DNA of 64,000 nt, taken from contig NC_020126.1 of assembly GCF_000331735.1 (NCBI RefSeq), positions 6,761,501 to 6,825,500 of the forward strand, read 5' to 3'. The notes beneath the pieces were generated by a model. It had not been told where the DNA came from and did no database searches. It was given only the letters and a program-made list of their open reading frames with translations. This document shows positions 37,537 to 46,115 of the stretch, piece by piece. The stretch comes from Myxococcus stipitatus DSM 14675. Its GTDB lineage: Bacteria; Myxococcota; Myxococcia; Myxococcales; Myxococcaceae. The translations under genes were made by a program, and so were the position numbers. Position 1 is the first letter of the stretch; the number at the start of each line of letters is the position of its first letter.

Positions 37537-37920
37537 CTATATCTTGGGACCGAAGGGCGACCCGTTCTCGACGTCGATGCGGGTGCAGAGCCCCTCCGGA
37601 TTCCAGGCGAAATAGACGTAGCTGTCCCCATTCACTGTCTTGATGGCTTCCAGCAAGAACTGATGGGTCGTGGTGCACTTGGCGGAGACTCCTTCGGCAT
37701 CCACGAAGTCGCACACCCCCAGGAGATTGACCTGCGTGGCGATGACCGAGCACTTCGCACGCTGGGTCGAGTCGGGAGAGCTCCGGGCCCCCGCCATGGA
37801 CGCATAGGCATAGCGGAATACAGGATCAATCCTCACCGAGTAGTCCAGCCGCTCACCCGCGACAGCGACTCCGCCTGCACCAAGGCAGCACAGCGCGACC
37901 GAGACGCGAATCGAGTTCAC
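37537..37920 (-). CDS. Secreted small protein, paralogue family copy 1
   Basis: 127 residues from GTG at 37920 with GAGGAG upstream. Signal peptide to about residue 21 (VAVAG). Shares with four other genes in the window: about 105 residues of mature protein, four conserved cysteines, a (T/N)xxQxLLEAIKS segment (here TTHQFLLEAIKT), an aromatic FxW, CTxI near the end and a C-terminal GPK. Family unknown to me. It lies just 32 bp upstream of the terpene synthase start on the same strand, so they might be one transcript. Confidence 0.75.
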   Translation of the reverse strand: MNSIRVSVALCCLGAGGVAVAGERLDYSVRIDPVFRYAYASMAGARSSPDSTQRAKCSVIATQVNLLGVCDFVDAEGVSAKCTTTHQFLLEAIKTVNGDSYVYFAWNPEGLCTRIDVENGSPFGPKI

Positions 37921-38286
37921 GATGGGTTCTCCTCGAGGCCAAAGCCGTCCATGACCAGACAGGAATGACACCCATCGATCCACACGCGGCAGGCGAGGCG
38001 CCAGCAGCATCAAGTCCCGCCCCCGCAGCGGTCCTCTGGAGTGTCGACGAGGCGACACCTCCGAGACCTCCCATTCCCTGCCAATAGCAACGCATCTGGC
38101 ATTGCGCTGCTGGCTCCCGTTGGTTCGCTGCCCCCGTGCAGCCGGGCACGGGGCTCCTTCGTCGGAGGCCACGTCCTACGAGAGGGCCCCGGGGAGATGC
38201 TGCTCCCACGGGGCCCCCACGAAGTGCTCATCCCCGAGGCTTGTGTCTCTTGGGGAGCGAGGAGCGCACCGTGACCTCCGGATGCG
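37921..38286. other. Intergenic region
   Basis: 366 bp between the copy-1 secreted protein gene (whose promoter it must contain) and the sugar dehydrogenase stop. No convincing gene or structure was found. A moderately Arg/Pro-rich frame on the minus strand lacks a start with a Shine-Dalgarno. Confidence 0.35.
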
Positions 38287-39672
38287 TCATCGTGGTGTGA
38301 CCCGGAGCAGCTTGCCGTTGGTGGCGTCGGTGAGCAGGTAGAGGGCACCGTCGGGGCCCTGGACCACCTCGCGGATGCGCGCGTTCAGGTTCTTGAGGAG
38401 GTGCTCCTCGCCCACCACGCGGTCGTTGCGCACCATGAGCCGCACCAGCGTCTGGGCCGCCAGGCCGCCGATGAACATGTTGTTCCGCCACTCCGGGAAC
38501 AGGGTCCCGGTGTAGATGGTCATCCCCGAGGGGGCAATCACCGGGTCCCAGTAGTACACGGGCTGCTCCATGCCCGGAGCCTGGGGACTCTGGTGGATGC
38601 GCGCGCCGGAGTACTCCTCCCCGTACCCGATGGTGGGCCAGCCGTAGTCCTTGCCAGCCTGGGTGAGGTTGACCTCGTCACCGCCCTTCGGCCCCATCTC
38701 CACCGTCCACAGCCGGTTCTGGCTGTCGAGCGCCGCGGACAGGACATTGCGGTGGCCGATCGACCAGATCTCCGGCTTCGCCTCCGGGTTGCTGAGGTAC
38801 GGGTTGTCCTGGGGCACGGTGCCATCGGGATTGATGCGGACCACCTTGCCGAAGTGGCTCTTCACGTCCTGGGCCTGGACACGGCCCTCGAGGATGGAGC
38901 GCTCCCCCAGCGTGACGAACAGCTTGCCGTCCGGGGTGAACACCATCCGTCCGCCTGAGTGCAGCGTCGACTCGAGCGTGGGCATCATGCGGAAGATGAC
39001 CTGGACGTTCTCCACGCGAGGCAGCGCACCGTCCACGAGGCGCGCGCGAGCCACGGCCAGTCCGTTGCCGCCCGAACGAGGCTCGGAATAGGTCCAGTAG
39101 ATGAGCTGGCTCGTGGCGTAGTCAGGGCCCACCTCGACGTCGAGCAACCCGCCCTGCCCTCGTGCGTCCACGGCGGGCAGGCCGCTGACCTTCGGGGACT
39201 TCGCGCCCTGCTGTGTGACGATGTAGAGCGAGCCGGTGGCCTTCTCCGTCACCAGCATGCGCTGGTCGGGCAGGAAGGCGATGGCCCAGGGGTTCCTGAA
39301 GCCCGAGGCAATCTCGACGACATCAAGGGGGGTCTTCGTCTGGATGGCGGGGACGCGTGTCTGCCCGGGGAAGGCCGGGTCGAACTCGGGCACGTTGGGC
39401 GGGCCCTGCGGAACCGGGGGGCCGCTGGGCAGCGGGTCTTCAGGGGTGCCTGCGTCGACACCCGCATCGGTTCCAGGGACACCCGCGTCGGTTCCAGGCA
39501 CGCCTGCGTCGTCACCAGGGAGGCCCGCGTCGGTTCCAGGGACGCCGGCATCATCTCCTGGGACGCCCGAGTCCTGCTGCGAGGTGCCCGAGTCCGGTGG
39601 TGTGGGGTCTGAGTCGTCTCGGCAACCGACCAGGAGGGTGGCAACGATGAGGGGCATTGACAGGATGCGCAT
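38287..39672 (-). CDS. PQQ-type soluble glucose/sorbosone dehydrogenase lipoprotein
   Basis: 461 residues from the ATG at 39672. Lipobox VATLLVGC. A Thr/Pro/Asp linker of repeated (V/L)PG(T/D)DAG units (about 30-75) precedes a six-bladed beta-propeller typical of the GSDH family: NPWAIAFLPDQRMLVTEKATG, RGQGGLLDVEVGPDY, SGGRMVFTPDGKLFVTLGER and WSIGHRNVLSAALD. Oxidises sugars with pyrroloquinoline quinone in related enzymes; PQQ dependence here is inferred from the fold. Confidence 0.88.
   Translation of the reverse strand: MRILSMPLIVATLLVGCRDDSDPTPPDSGTSQQDSGVPGDDAGVPGTDAGLPGDDAGVPGTDAGVPGTDAGVDAGTPEDPLPSGPPVPQGPPNVPEFDPAFPGQTRVPAIQTKTPLDVVEIASGFRNPWAIAFLPDQRMLVTEKATGSLYIVTQQGAKSPKVSGLPAVDARGQGGLLDVEVGPDYATSQLIYWTYSEPRSGGNGLAVARARLVDGALPRVENVQVIFRMMPTLESTLHSGGRMVFTPDGKLFVTLGERSILEGRVQAQDVKSHFGKVVRINPDGTVPQDNPYLSNPEAKPEIWSIGHRNVLSAALDSQNRLWTVEMGPKGGDEVNLTQAGKDYGWPTIGYGEEYSGARIHQSPQAPGMEQPVYYWDPVIAPSGMTIYTGTLFPEWRNNMFIGGLAAQTLVRLMVRNDRVVGEEHLLKNLNARIREVVQGPDGALYLLTDATNGKLLRVTPR
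39430..39585 (-). repeat. In-gene tandem repeat encoding a VPGTDAG-type linker
   Basis: Six or so degenerate copies of a unit encoding (V/L)PG(T/D)DAG, nearly identical at DNA level (ggttccagggac... motifs). It makes the linker between the lipid anchor and the propeller and is a likely length-variable site. Confidence 0.7.
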
Positions 39673-40032
39673 GCGACTCACTCCAGAGGGGGGATGGAGA
39701 GAGACCATCGCGTCCTTTGCGTCGACTGGGAAGGACGCACTACGGCCGATGGCGCTCGATGAGCTTCACCATGGTCCAACATTTCCATCCGCGCTCTGAA
39801 CTCCCCCGAGCACGAGGTGCCCTGACGTGAGGGGTTGTGGGAGTCGCAGCGGTTGCACATCCACTCGGGGTGAGGACCCTCAGCGTGCCGCGTTCCTCAT
39901 GGGCCGATGCGCGCTGGGGCAGCGTGCTGCGAAGAACGCGCTCCAGGACCGGTGCACTCACCCGCGCCATGGCGGACTGAGCACACAGTGAATGGGAGTC
40001 TCTGGAGCGACACCGAAGGCACGAAGCAGAAG
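39673..40032. other. Intergenic region with a trace of the helicase 3' end
   Basis: 360 bp upstream of the sugar dehydrogenase. No coding signal. At about 40008-40034 the sequence matches about 19 of 21 bases of the helicase 3' terminus (gaaggcacg..gcagaagct), which is the same junction seen before other cargo genes. Confidence 0.45.
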
Positions 40033-40413
40033 CTACAGCTTCGGGCCATACATCGACCCTTGCCTGACAATGATCTGGGTACACTCTTCGTTCTCATTCC
40101 ACAAGAACGCAACCAGGCTGGTGTCGTTGATCGACTTGATCGCCTCCAACAAATACTGATTCGTCGTGCGGCAGCCCCGCTGGACCCCTTGTGCATTCTG
40201 AGCATCACACGTGCCAGAGATTCCGCTGGCAGTTGCTACGATCTGGCACGTCAGATACTGGATGGAGTCTGACGAATTTCGAGCGCCTCCCATGGTCGCA
40301 GAGGCAGTGCGATAGGTCGTGCTGATGTCGACCTGATGGTCGGTCTTGACTCCGGCAGCAGCCAATCCACTCGACAGAAGAACAGCCAGCGTCACGATGC
40401 GCATCGATTGCAT
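40033..40413 (-). CDS. Secreted small protein, paralogue family copy 2
   Basis: 126 residues. GGAGGAAAT directly before the first ATG (40413). The second in-frame ATG, at 40404, is also possible. Signal peptide MQSMRIVTLAVLLSSGLAAAG, then the family pattern: ...GARNSSDS, GTCDAQ, C.TTNQYLLEAIKSIN, FLWNENEECTQI and terminal YGPKL. Four cysteines in the mature chain. Same strand as the other four copies. Confidence 0.75.
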   Translation of the reverse strand: MQSMRIVTLAVLLSSGLAAAGVKTDHQVDISTTYRTASATMGGARNSSDSIQYLTCQIVATASGISGTCDAQNAQGVQRGCRTTNQYLLEAIKSINDTSLVAFLWNENEECTQIIVRQGSMYGPKL

Positions 40414-40637
40414 ATTTCCTCCGGCCTTCGCGATCTGTCATTCGAGCCAATACCCAGACACAGGACAGCACTGACAAGGACGAACCTGCATCTCTGACTC
40501 GCGCTCAAGTCTTCCCCATTCCGAGTGCATGTCAAAAAAGCCGATTGCCCATTCGTGCGCTCTTTGGGCTGCGTCCAGAATTCGCACACAACTGAAGGTG
40601 AGCTTGCCCGGGTTCTGTGGACAGGTGGGTTAAGAGC

Positions 40638-41165
40638 CTATTTCGGTAGGAGCGAGTGGAACCAGGTGATGATGCCCAGCACGAAGTGGAGCATCGCGAC
40701 GTAGGTGTCCTCTCGCTTCTCCCAGCGCACCAGCAGTCGTCGGAAGCGGTTGAGCCAGGAGTGGGTCCTCTCAACGACCCATCGTGGCGAAGGGCGGCGA
40801 TGCCGTGCACGCTTGGGGTTCGGCTGGGAGCGTCGTCTTGGCGTCCGGAGTGTTAAGCCATATTCCTTGGCCAACTCACGGATGGGCCTGAAGGCGTACC
40901 CCAGGTCGACGCACAGCGTCTGACGATGGCGCCGGCTCGGAAGGGGACGTCGGACTGGAATCGATTCAAGCGTGGAGCGAGCCAGCTTGAAGTCGTTCGT
41001 GTTGGCGCCAGCGACCACGAGGCCGAGGGGGACGCCGCGCGAGTCCGTCAGCAGGCTTCTCTTGGTGCCGCCCTTCGCTCGGTCCGTAGGGTTGGGGCCG
41101 GTTTCTTCCCCCACCCAGCGGCGCCTTGCCCTGGGTGCCATCCAACGCGAGCCATCGCCAATCAA
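40638..41165 (-). CDS. IS5-family transposase, second frame (DDE domain)
   Basis: 175-residue frame; probably made as a fusion with the first frame. DDE-type residues: Asp in VDLGYAF and the Glu in RWVVERTHSW; the first Asp (LALDGTQG) is in the other frame. The join is in the G-run GGTGGGGGA around 41090, where the reading frame must move by +1 (or -2). The IS427 subgroup uses two overlapping frames, but a single-base insertion in this copy gives the same picture. Confidence 0.75.
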   Translation of the reverse strand: MIGDGSRWMAPRARRRWVGEETGPNPTDRAKGGTKRSLLTDSRGVPLGLVVAGANTNDFKLARSTLESIPVRRPLPSRRHRQTLCVDLGYAFRPIRELAKEYGLTLRTPRRRSQPNPKRARHRRPSPRWVVERTHSWLNRFRRLLVRWEKREDTYVAMLHFVLGIITWFHSLLPK

Positions 41166-41460
41166 TCCGCGCCAAGCCGTCGTAGGCCATCAATCCTTGA
41201 CGCCAGAACTCGCGGAAGACGCCTGCGGACAACCACTCCCGGAAGCGCCTGTAGGCGGAGGACGGATGGCACAAGCCAGTGGCCTTCAGCGCGCCCCACT
41301 GCATCCCCGTGCGCAGCACCAAGAGAATCCCATCCAGGGCCTTTCGGTCCGGCACTCGCGGATTGTGACACCCCAGTGGGTGCTCCGGCCGAGCCGGGAG
41401 CAAGGGCTCGATGCGTCGCCACAACTCGTCTGGCACCCGCCATCCGTCGTCCTTCTTCAC
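40966..41460 (-). CDS. IS5-family transposase, first frame
   Basis: 164-residue frame with a GTG start at 41460. The N-terminal part WRRIEPLLPARPEHPLG and the insertion-domain MQWGALK are typical of IS5-family transposases. Reads into nonsense after KAPLGG. See the second frame for the shift. Confidence 0.75.
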   Translation of the reverse strand: MKKDDGWRVPDELWRRIEPLLPARPEHPLGCHNPRVPDRKALDGILLVLRTGMQWGALKATGLCHPSSAYRRFREWLSAGVFREFWRQGLMAYDGLARIDWRWLALDGTQGKAPLGGGRNRPQPYGPSEGRHQEKPADGLARRPPRPRGRWRQHERLQAGSLHA

Positions 41461-41536
41461 TACCCCATGGCCGTGTCCTCCTGCCTCTTCAACCCGGCAG
41501 GAGGCCGACCTTCTTCCCTACCGAAATAGGCTCTAA

Positions 41537-42265
41537 GACCCGGAGCTGATTGCCCGTTGGTTCTCTCGACGGCAGGAGTTCAACCGAGAGCTGCGCGAGC
41601 GTCTCAAGCATCCCGCCGAGCACTTGGACTCGCCCGGTTTGCTGATGCGTGCCGCGATTCGCCCTCACCAGCCCCCCCCCCTATGACGGGGAGCTGCCGA
41701 CATGGCGCGCGGCGTCCTGGCCTGCCTGGGGGAGATTCACAAGCGCGTGGCGCACGTCACCGAGGCTGTGTGGCCGAGCGACTTCATTGTACAGGACGCG
41801 GCGAAGTGGGCGCTGCGCAAGGGGCAGCCGGGAATCGTGTGGGTTGGGTTTCCGGAGCTGGGCGAGCGCATCGCAAAGGCGGCGGGCGTGCCGTTCTTCG
41901 GTGGAGGCCCGGAAGCGTCGGCGACCATCAGCCGAGAGAGCGGGAAGCGGCCCACCATCGTATCGCAGCGGGCGCACGGAACGGGGAAGAGCCTGACGAT
42001 GTTCTCACGGATGCTGTTCGTGAATCCACCGGCCGACGGCGCTGCATGGGAACAGACCATCGGCCGGTGTCATCGACAGGGGCAGCTCGCCGACGAAGTG
42101 GAGGTAGAGCTGTACCAGCACACCGACGAGCTAGTCGGGGCCCGCCAGAAGGCCCTCGACTTCGCCCGATTCATCGAACAGATGGAGGGCACACCGCAGA
42201 AGCTTGGCTTCGCCAATCAAAGTGGCCCTTCGCTAGATCTGCGCTTGTTTGCCCCTCGTGGGTGA
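41537..42265 (+). pseudogene. Truncated, frameshifted copy of the SNF2-like helicase 3' part
   Basis: Begins immediately after the IS5 target duplication and matches the helicase at 46964-47648. An early frameshift lies near 41650-41700; thereafter an open frame (41702-42265) keeps the motif-VI-like GRCHRQGQLADEVEVELYQHT and the FFGGGPEASATI motif, then ends with a different tail. 5' two thirds of the gene are missing. Followed 27 bp later by the convergent secreted-protein gene (copy 3). Confidence 0.8.
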
Positions 42266-42292
42266 TACTCAGTGCCGCACAATCACGTGGCG

Positions 42293-42676
42293 CTACTTCT
42301 TTGGGCCAACGGTCGATAGGTTGCTCACTCCGATGTACGTACAGGTCCCAGTCGAGTCCCATGTGAAATGAATGTAGCTGGAGTCGGTAAGTGACTTGAT
42401 CGCCTCCAACAGAAACTGGTTCGTTGTCTGGCAAGTGACCGCTGCAAACTGTGGATGCCGCGCCGTGCAAGAGCCAATAAGTCCGGTCGGATATGCTTGG
42501 AGGGTGCAGCTTAGGTGCTGACTGCTGTCCAGCGAGTGTCGCGTTCCAGGGAGTGAGCCCATGGCCGACCTATTGGCATGGTCAATCACCACCTCTGGAT
42601 CGTATTTCTCACCCGCAACAGCGATACCGCAAAACATCAACACGCCAAGAGCAAAAACAGGACGCACCAGCTCCAT
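42293..42676 (-). CDS. Secreted small protein, paralogue family copy 3
   Basis: 127 residues from the ATG at 42676 with GGGAGGATAAT upstream. Signal peptide MELVRPVFALGVLMFCGIAVAG, then the family signature: SLPGTRHSLDSSQ, four cysteines, TTNQFLLEAIKSLTDSS, FTWDSTGTCT and terminal GPKK. Closest to copy 4 by eye (SLPG.RHS.DS, terminal SxVGPKK). Base composition here is lower in GC than the flanking chromosome. Confidence 0.75.
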   Translation of the reverse strand: MELVRPVFALGVLMFCGIAVAGEKYDPEVVIDHANRSAMGSLPGTRHSLDSSQHLSCTLQAYPTGLIGSCTARHPQFAAVTCQTTNQFLLEAIKSLTDSSYIHFTWDSTGTCTYIGVSNLSTVGPKK

Positions 42677-42813
42677 ATTATCCTCCCGTTGGCACACCAC
42701 ATACGACAACGTCGATCTAATCTCAAAGATCGCCGAACAAGACAATTCCTGCCAAAGCCCAGATCGCAGCTCATGCCAAACGACCATCCCCTACGGCCAC
42801 ACGGGACTGGACG

Positions 42814-43197
42814 CTATTTCTTCGGACCAACGGAGGACAGAAAGCCAACATTGATGGCCGTGCATTCTCCCGCGTGATTCCAGGAGAAAGACAAGTGACC
42901 GGAGTCAGTGATCGATTTGATGGCCTCTATCAAGTACTGATTCTCCGTTCGACAATTGATGTCTGCGTGCCCAGTAGCCTTGGCCGTGCAGACGCCAGTT
43001 AGTCCAGTTGGAAGAGCCGTGATCGAACAGCCGAGAAACATGTTGCTGTCGCTTGAGTGCCGGACTCCAGGCAGGGACCCGTAGACGGTCATTCCTACAT
43101 AGTCAATGTTTAGCTCCGAATCGTATCTTGCCCCTGCCAATGCAACTCCGGAAAACAGCAGCACTCCGAATACACCAACGACACGCATCGCGCGCAT
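42814..43197 (-). CDS. Secreted small protein, paralogue family copy 4
   Basis: 127 residues from the ATG at 43197 (a second at 43188 is possible), AGAGAG upstream. Signal MRAMRVVGVFGVLLFSGVALAG, then GSLPGVRHSSDS, four cysteines, TENQYLIEAIKSITDS, FSWNHAGECTAI and terminal SSVGPKK. Very similar to copy 3 and only 137 bp from it, so probably a local duplication. Confidence 0.75.
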   Translation of the reverse strand: MRAMRVVGVFGVLLFSGVALAGARYDSELNIDYVGMTVYGSLPGVRHSSDSNMFLGCSITALPTGLTGVCTAKATGHADINCRTENQYLIEAIKSITDSGHLSFSWNHAGECTAINVGFLSSVGPKK

Positions 43198-43370
43198 GCC
43201 GCTCTCTTGGTGTCTCCTGTATTGGACCACTTGAATAGCGCCGGAGCTTGCATATTCGCGCAATTCAACTCAAACGAACTTTTCGCTCACTGTCTGCATT
43301 TTCACATAAACACGGCTGCTGACTAGTTCCCGGAGACCTTGGGCCACTCCCAGAATCCGCACCATCTACA

Positions 43371-43549
43371 TGGGGCCACGGCACGTCGTCGCTGGCGCAA
43401 CCCAAGCAGAGAGCCCCACGTACAGATGAACAACGCACTGACGAAGATTGCCACCGCCCAGCCCTCGACGAGTGGCCGCTACCCGCGATTCGGAAACTAC
43501 CTGCTCGAAGTCGCGGTCATCCGCGTCAAGGAAGGCTTCAAGGGGGACT
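43371..43549 (+). repeat. Direct repeat, copy A (5' end of phage-type gene)
   Basis: About 180 bp, nearly identical to 44275-44451. Contains the start (ATG at 43426) and first ~40 codons of the MNNALTKIATAQPSTSG gene plus its upstream sequence. Copy A is then joined to a helicase 3' remnant, a deletion scar. Confidence 0.85.
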
Positions 43550-43676
43550 CGCAGGCGAAGTGGAGCAGAATCAGCATACCGACGAACTAATCGGGGCCGC
43601 CCAGAAGGCTCGCGACTTCGCCCGCGTCATCGAGCAGACTGAAGGCACGCCGCAGAATCTGCGCCTTGTGACCTAA
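43426..43676 (+). pseudogene. Deletion remnant of the phage-type gene plus helicase 3' end
   Basis: The phage-type gene start (40 codons) runs straight into the last ~120 bp of the helicase gene (ACCGACGAACTAATCGG... ending at a TAA, 43674). All the intervening sequence, about 2 kb by comparison with the larger copy, is gone. The fused short frame reads 54 codons. Followed 38 bp later by the convergent secreted-protein gene copy 5. Confidence 0.8.
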
Positions 43677-43714
43677 ACCTACCGCTCGTGCTGGCAGGTG
43701 CAGGCATCCCGGCA

Positions 43715-44098
43715 TTACAGTTTCGGGCCATAGACGGACGAGAAGGTGGCCTCAATTCTAGTGCATGTGTCGTTCTCGTCCCAAGTGAAGTAGATATGGC
43801 TCGTGTCTTTGATTGACTTAATTACCTCCAATAAGTGCTGGTTCGTCGTCGTGCATCTGCGCTGAATTCCATTTGCATCGCGAACCGTGCAGTAGCCATG
43901 TAGACCGCTGGTTGTTCCCTGAAGGGCACACAGCATGAACTGGGCTCCATCTGGCGAGTTCCGAGCTCCCGCCATAGTCGCATAAGCCGAACGCCCCGCG
44001 ATGTCGAGCCCCACAGGGGCGTCAGCCTTGAATCCTGCAATAGCCAGCCCACCAGCAAGCAGGCAGCAGGTTGCAATCGCAATTTGCCTTGACCTCAT
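43715..44098 (-). CDS. Secreted small protein, paralogue family copy 5
   Basis: 127 residues from the ATG at 44098, with GGGAGG upstream. Signal peptide MRSRQIAIATCCLLAGG then LAIAG. Family pattern: ATMAGARNSPDG, CTTTNQHLLEVIKSIKD, FTWDENDTCTRI and terminal YGPKL. Closest by eye to copies 1 and 2. Sits between the two direct-repeat copies of the phage-type gene start. Confidence 0.75.
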   Translation of the reverse strand: MRSRQIAIATCCLLAGGLAIAGFKADAPVGLDIAGRSAYATMAGARNSPDGAQFMLCALQGTTSGLHGYCTVRDANGIQRRCTTTNQHLLEVIKSIKDTSHIYFTWDENDTCTRIEATFSSVYGPKL

Positions 44099-44274
44099 CT
44101 CTCCTCCCGTATTGTAGAACTGCGCTCCGGCGTTTTCGTGAGCATTGATTGGATATTGTGCCGGAGCAAAGCCGAAGAAGTAAAGCGTCAGAAAGTGGCT
44201 ATATGGTTGTCGCCGGACGCATTGGCGACTTTGGCCTTGTTCCTGGGTCACTTTCGGAAATCGCACACTCTATA

Positions 44275-44451
44275 TTGGGCCGCGGCATGTCGTCGCTGGC
44301 GCAACCCAAGCCGAGAGCCCCAGCTAGATGAACAACGCACTGACGAAGATTGCCACCGCCCAGCCCTCGACGAGTGGCCGCTACCCGCGCTTCGGAAACT
44401 ACCTGCTCGAAGTCGCGGTCATCCGCGTCAAGGAAGGCTTCAAGGGAGACA
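44275..44451 (+). repeat. Direct repeat, copy B (5' end of phage-type gene)
   Basis: Second copy of the repeat at 43371-43549, here continuing into the fuller gene at 44328. A few differences in the upstream 55 bp, including a 2-bp indel. Confidence 0.85.
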
Positions 44452-44857
44452 GCGCCATTTCTGAGCTGAAGGTTCGTGAGTCCGCGCCGCTGGCGGGCGG
44501 TGAGGCCCCCAGTCGAGCGGGTGAGACCGTCGACTATGTCGAGAACCTCAGCGATCAGAAGAAGGGCGGCGGCGGGCGATTCAAGTCGTTCCTGATGTCG
44601 CTCGTCGGAGGCGACGAGTACGAGTTCGCCAACCCCGTCGTGCTGAAGAAGTTCGTCGACGAGCGGCAGGCGGGCACGCACCTCCTGATTCGGTGCGAGG
44701 TCTACCCGAAGCAGCTTCCCGCGAAGGTGGGCTTCCCCGGCAAGGTCCTCAACGGCTATCGCTGGTCGCACGTCGAGCTGAACGAGAAGCAGCTCGCGCA
44801 GGTTGAGCAGGCCCGCAAGGCCAGCAAGCTCCCCGCGCTCGCTGACGCGCTGGCCTG
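44328..44857 (+). pseudogene. 3'-truncated phage-type gene (first gene of the cassette module)
   Basis: About 176 codons remain (MNNALTKIATAQPSTSG..., GRFKSFLMSLVGGDEYEF, VGFPGKVLNGYRWSHVEL) before the IS3 element starts. The gene would continue; its 3' end is lost. Style and size resemble small phage replication/recombination proteins such as ssDNA-binding or DUF669-like families. I could not confirm any one. The module's second gene, the helicase, lies beyond the IS. Confidence 0.7.
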
Positions 44858-44911
44858 TGGAGTTGCGTCAGTTTCGTTGAGTCCGTTCAACTGTGGGAGA
44901 AGGACGCAACG

Positions 44912-45225
44912 ATGCCGAAACCGAAGCCTCCATACCCTCCGGAGTTCCGGGCCAGGATTGTCGAGCTGGCCAGGGCAGGGAGAACAACCAGGAGCCTGGC
45001 CGAGGAGTTCCAGGTCACCGACGCGACGGTGCGCAATTAGGTGCGTCAGGGCGAGGTGGACGAGGGCACACGCCAGGATGGGCTGACGACGGACGAGAAG
45101 CAGGAACTGGCGAGACTGCGGCGCGAGGTGAAGGTGCTGCGGGAGGAGCGGACATCCTCTCAAAAGCCGCGGCCTGGTTCGCACAGGAAGGCGTCGGGAC
45201 GCCCAAGAAGCGTTCCGATTCGTGA
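44912..45225 (+). pseudogene. IS3-family transposase orfA, broken
   Basis: Recognisable HTH protein (MPKPKPPYPPEFRARIVELA) interrupted by an in-frame TAG at 45038-45040, where the family has a Trp codon (VRN-W-V). A further frame loss lies near 45150: the leucine-zipper/connector text ILSKAAAWFAQEGVGTPKKR is in another frame, as if one G were lost from GAGCGG(G)ACATCC. The protein cannot be made intact. Confidence 0.8.
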
Positions 45226-46073
45226 GCGAGAACCAGGCCGAGCATGCAGTGGCGACGCTGTGCCGGGTGCTGGGTGTCACCGAGGCGGGCTACTACGCCT
45301 GGAAGGGACGCCCTGCCTCGAAGAGGGCCGTGGAGGATGAGCAGCTGACCGAGAGCATCCGTGGCATCCATCAGATGTCGGACAGCACGTATGGCGCGCC
45401 CCGAATGCGAGCGGAGCTGGTCGAGGAGCACCAGGTGAAGGTGGGGATGCGGCGAGTGGCTCGCCTGATGCGGGCCGCTGGCCTGGTGGGAGTCAGCCGG
45501 CGGGCATGCTGCGTGACGACGAGGAGAGATGAGGTGGCGCGGCCCGCGGCGGACCTGGTGAAGCGAAGATTCGAGGCGAGCAGGCCCGACGAATTGTGGG
45601 TGGCAGACATCACCTACATCCCAACGTGTGCGGGATTCCTCTACCTGGCTGTTGTCCTCGACGTGTGGAGTCGCAAGGTCGTGGGGTGGGCCATGGCCAC
45701 GAATCTGAAGGCGGAGCTCGTCATCGCCGCGCTGGACATGGCGATAGCCCAGCGCCAACCCAGGGACGTCATTCATCATTCGGACCAGGGGTGCCAATAC
45801 ACCTCACTGGGCTTCGGGCAGCGCTGCGCACAAGCTGGCGTGCGTCCCTCCATGGGCAGCGTCGGTGACGCGTACGACAACGCCCTCTGCGAGTCCTTCT
45901 TCGCCAGTTTGGAGTGCGAACTACTCGACCGCCGGACCCTCCGGACTCATTCAGAGGGACGGATGGCTGTCTTTCAGTACATCGAGGGCTGGTACAACCT
46001 GCGACGGAGACACTCCGCACTCAGCTACCAGTCCCCGGCTAACTATGAGAAGAGGTACCGAACGGCGGCTTGA
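45222..46073 (+). CDS. IS3-family transposase orfB (DDE integrase core)
   Basis: 283 residues, intact. HTH_21-type ADELVEEH-region then the rve core: Asp in VADITYIPTC, Asp in HHSDQGCQYTS, and Glu in ALCESFFASLE. Normally translated as an OrfAB fusion by -1 frameshift, impossible here because orfA is broken. Confidence 0.88.
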   Translation: MSENQAEHAVATLCRVLGVTEAGYYAWKGRPASKRAVEDEQLTESIRGIHQMSDSTYGAPRMRAELVEEHQVKVGMRRVARLMRAAGLVGVSRRACCVTTRRDEVARPAADLVKRRFEASRPDELWVADITYIPTCAGFLYLAVVLDVWSRKVVGWAMATNLKAELVIAALDMAIAQRQPRDVIHHSDQGCQYTSLGFGQRCAQAGVRPSMGSVGDAYDNALCESFFASLECELLDRRTLRTHSEGRMAVFQYIEGWYNLRRRHSALSYQSPANYEKRYRTAA

Positions 46074-46115
46074 CCCACGAAGCCGCCGGGACTCAATGAG
46101 ACCGGTGTAACTCCA

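Larger units (their letters stand above)
40634..41533 (-). mobile_element. IS5-family insertion sequence (IS427/IS1031-like)
   Basis: 900 bp. Ends are a perfect 17-bp inverted repeat (GAGCCTATTTCGGTAGG at 40634-40650 and its reverse complement at 41517-41533). Flanked by a 3-bp TAA direct repeat at 40631-40633 and 41534-41536, matching the TNA target preference of this group. Carries two overlapping transposase frames. The flanking DNA to the right is an interrupted helicase fragment, so the element sits at the edge of the cassette region. It appears relatively recent because ends and target duplication are intact. Confidence 0.88.
44858..46115 (+). mobile_element. IS3-family insertion sequence, inactive
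   Basis: 1258 bp with TG...CA ends. The 27-bp terminal inverted repeats (44858-44884 and 46089-46115) have about seven mismatches. No target duplication is seen (flanks differ), which suggests loss by adjacent deletion. orfA is broken (see next entry), so the copy is almost certainly dead, although orfB is intact. Confidence 0.88.

Noticed and set aside
42293..43197. CRISPR-like array in the repeated cassette region
   Set aside because: The repeats are gene-sized and coding; there are no short regularly spaced repeats.
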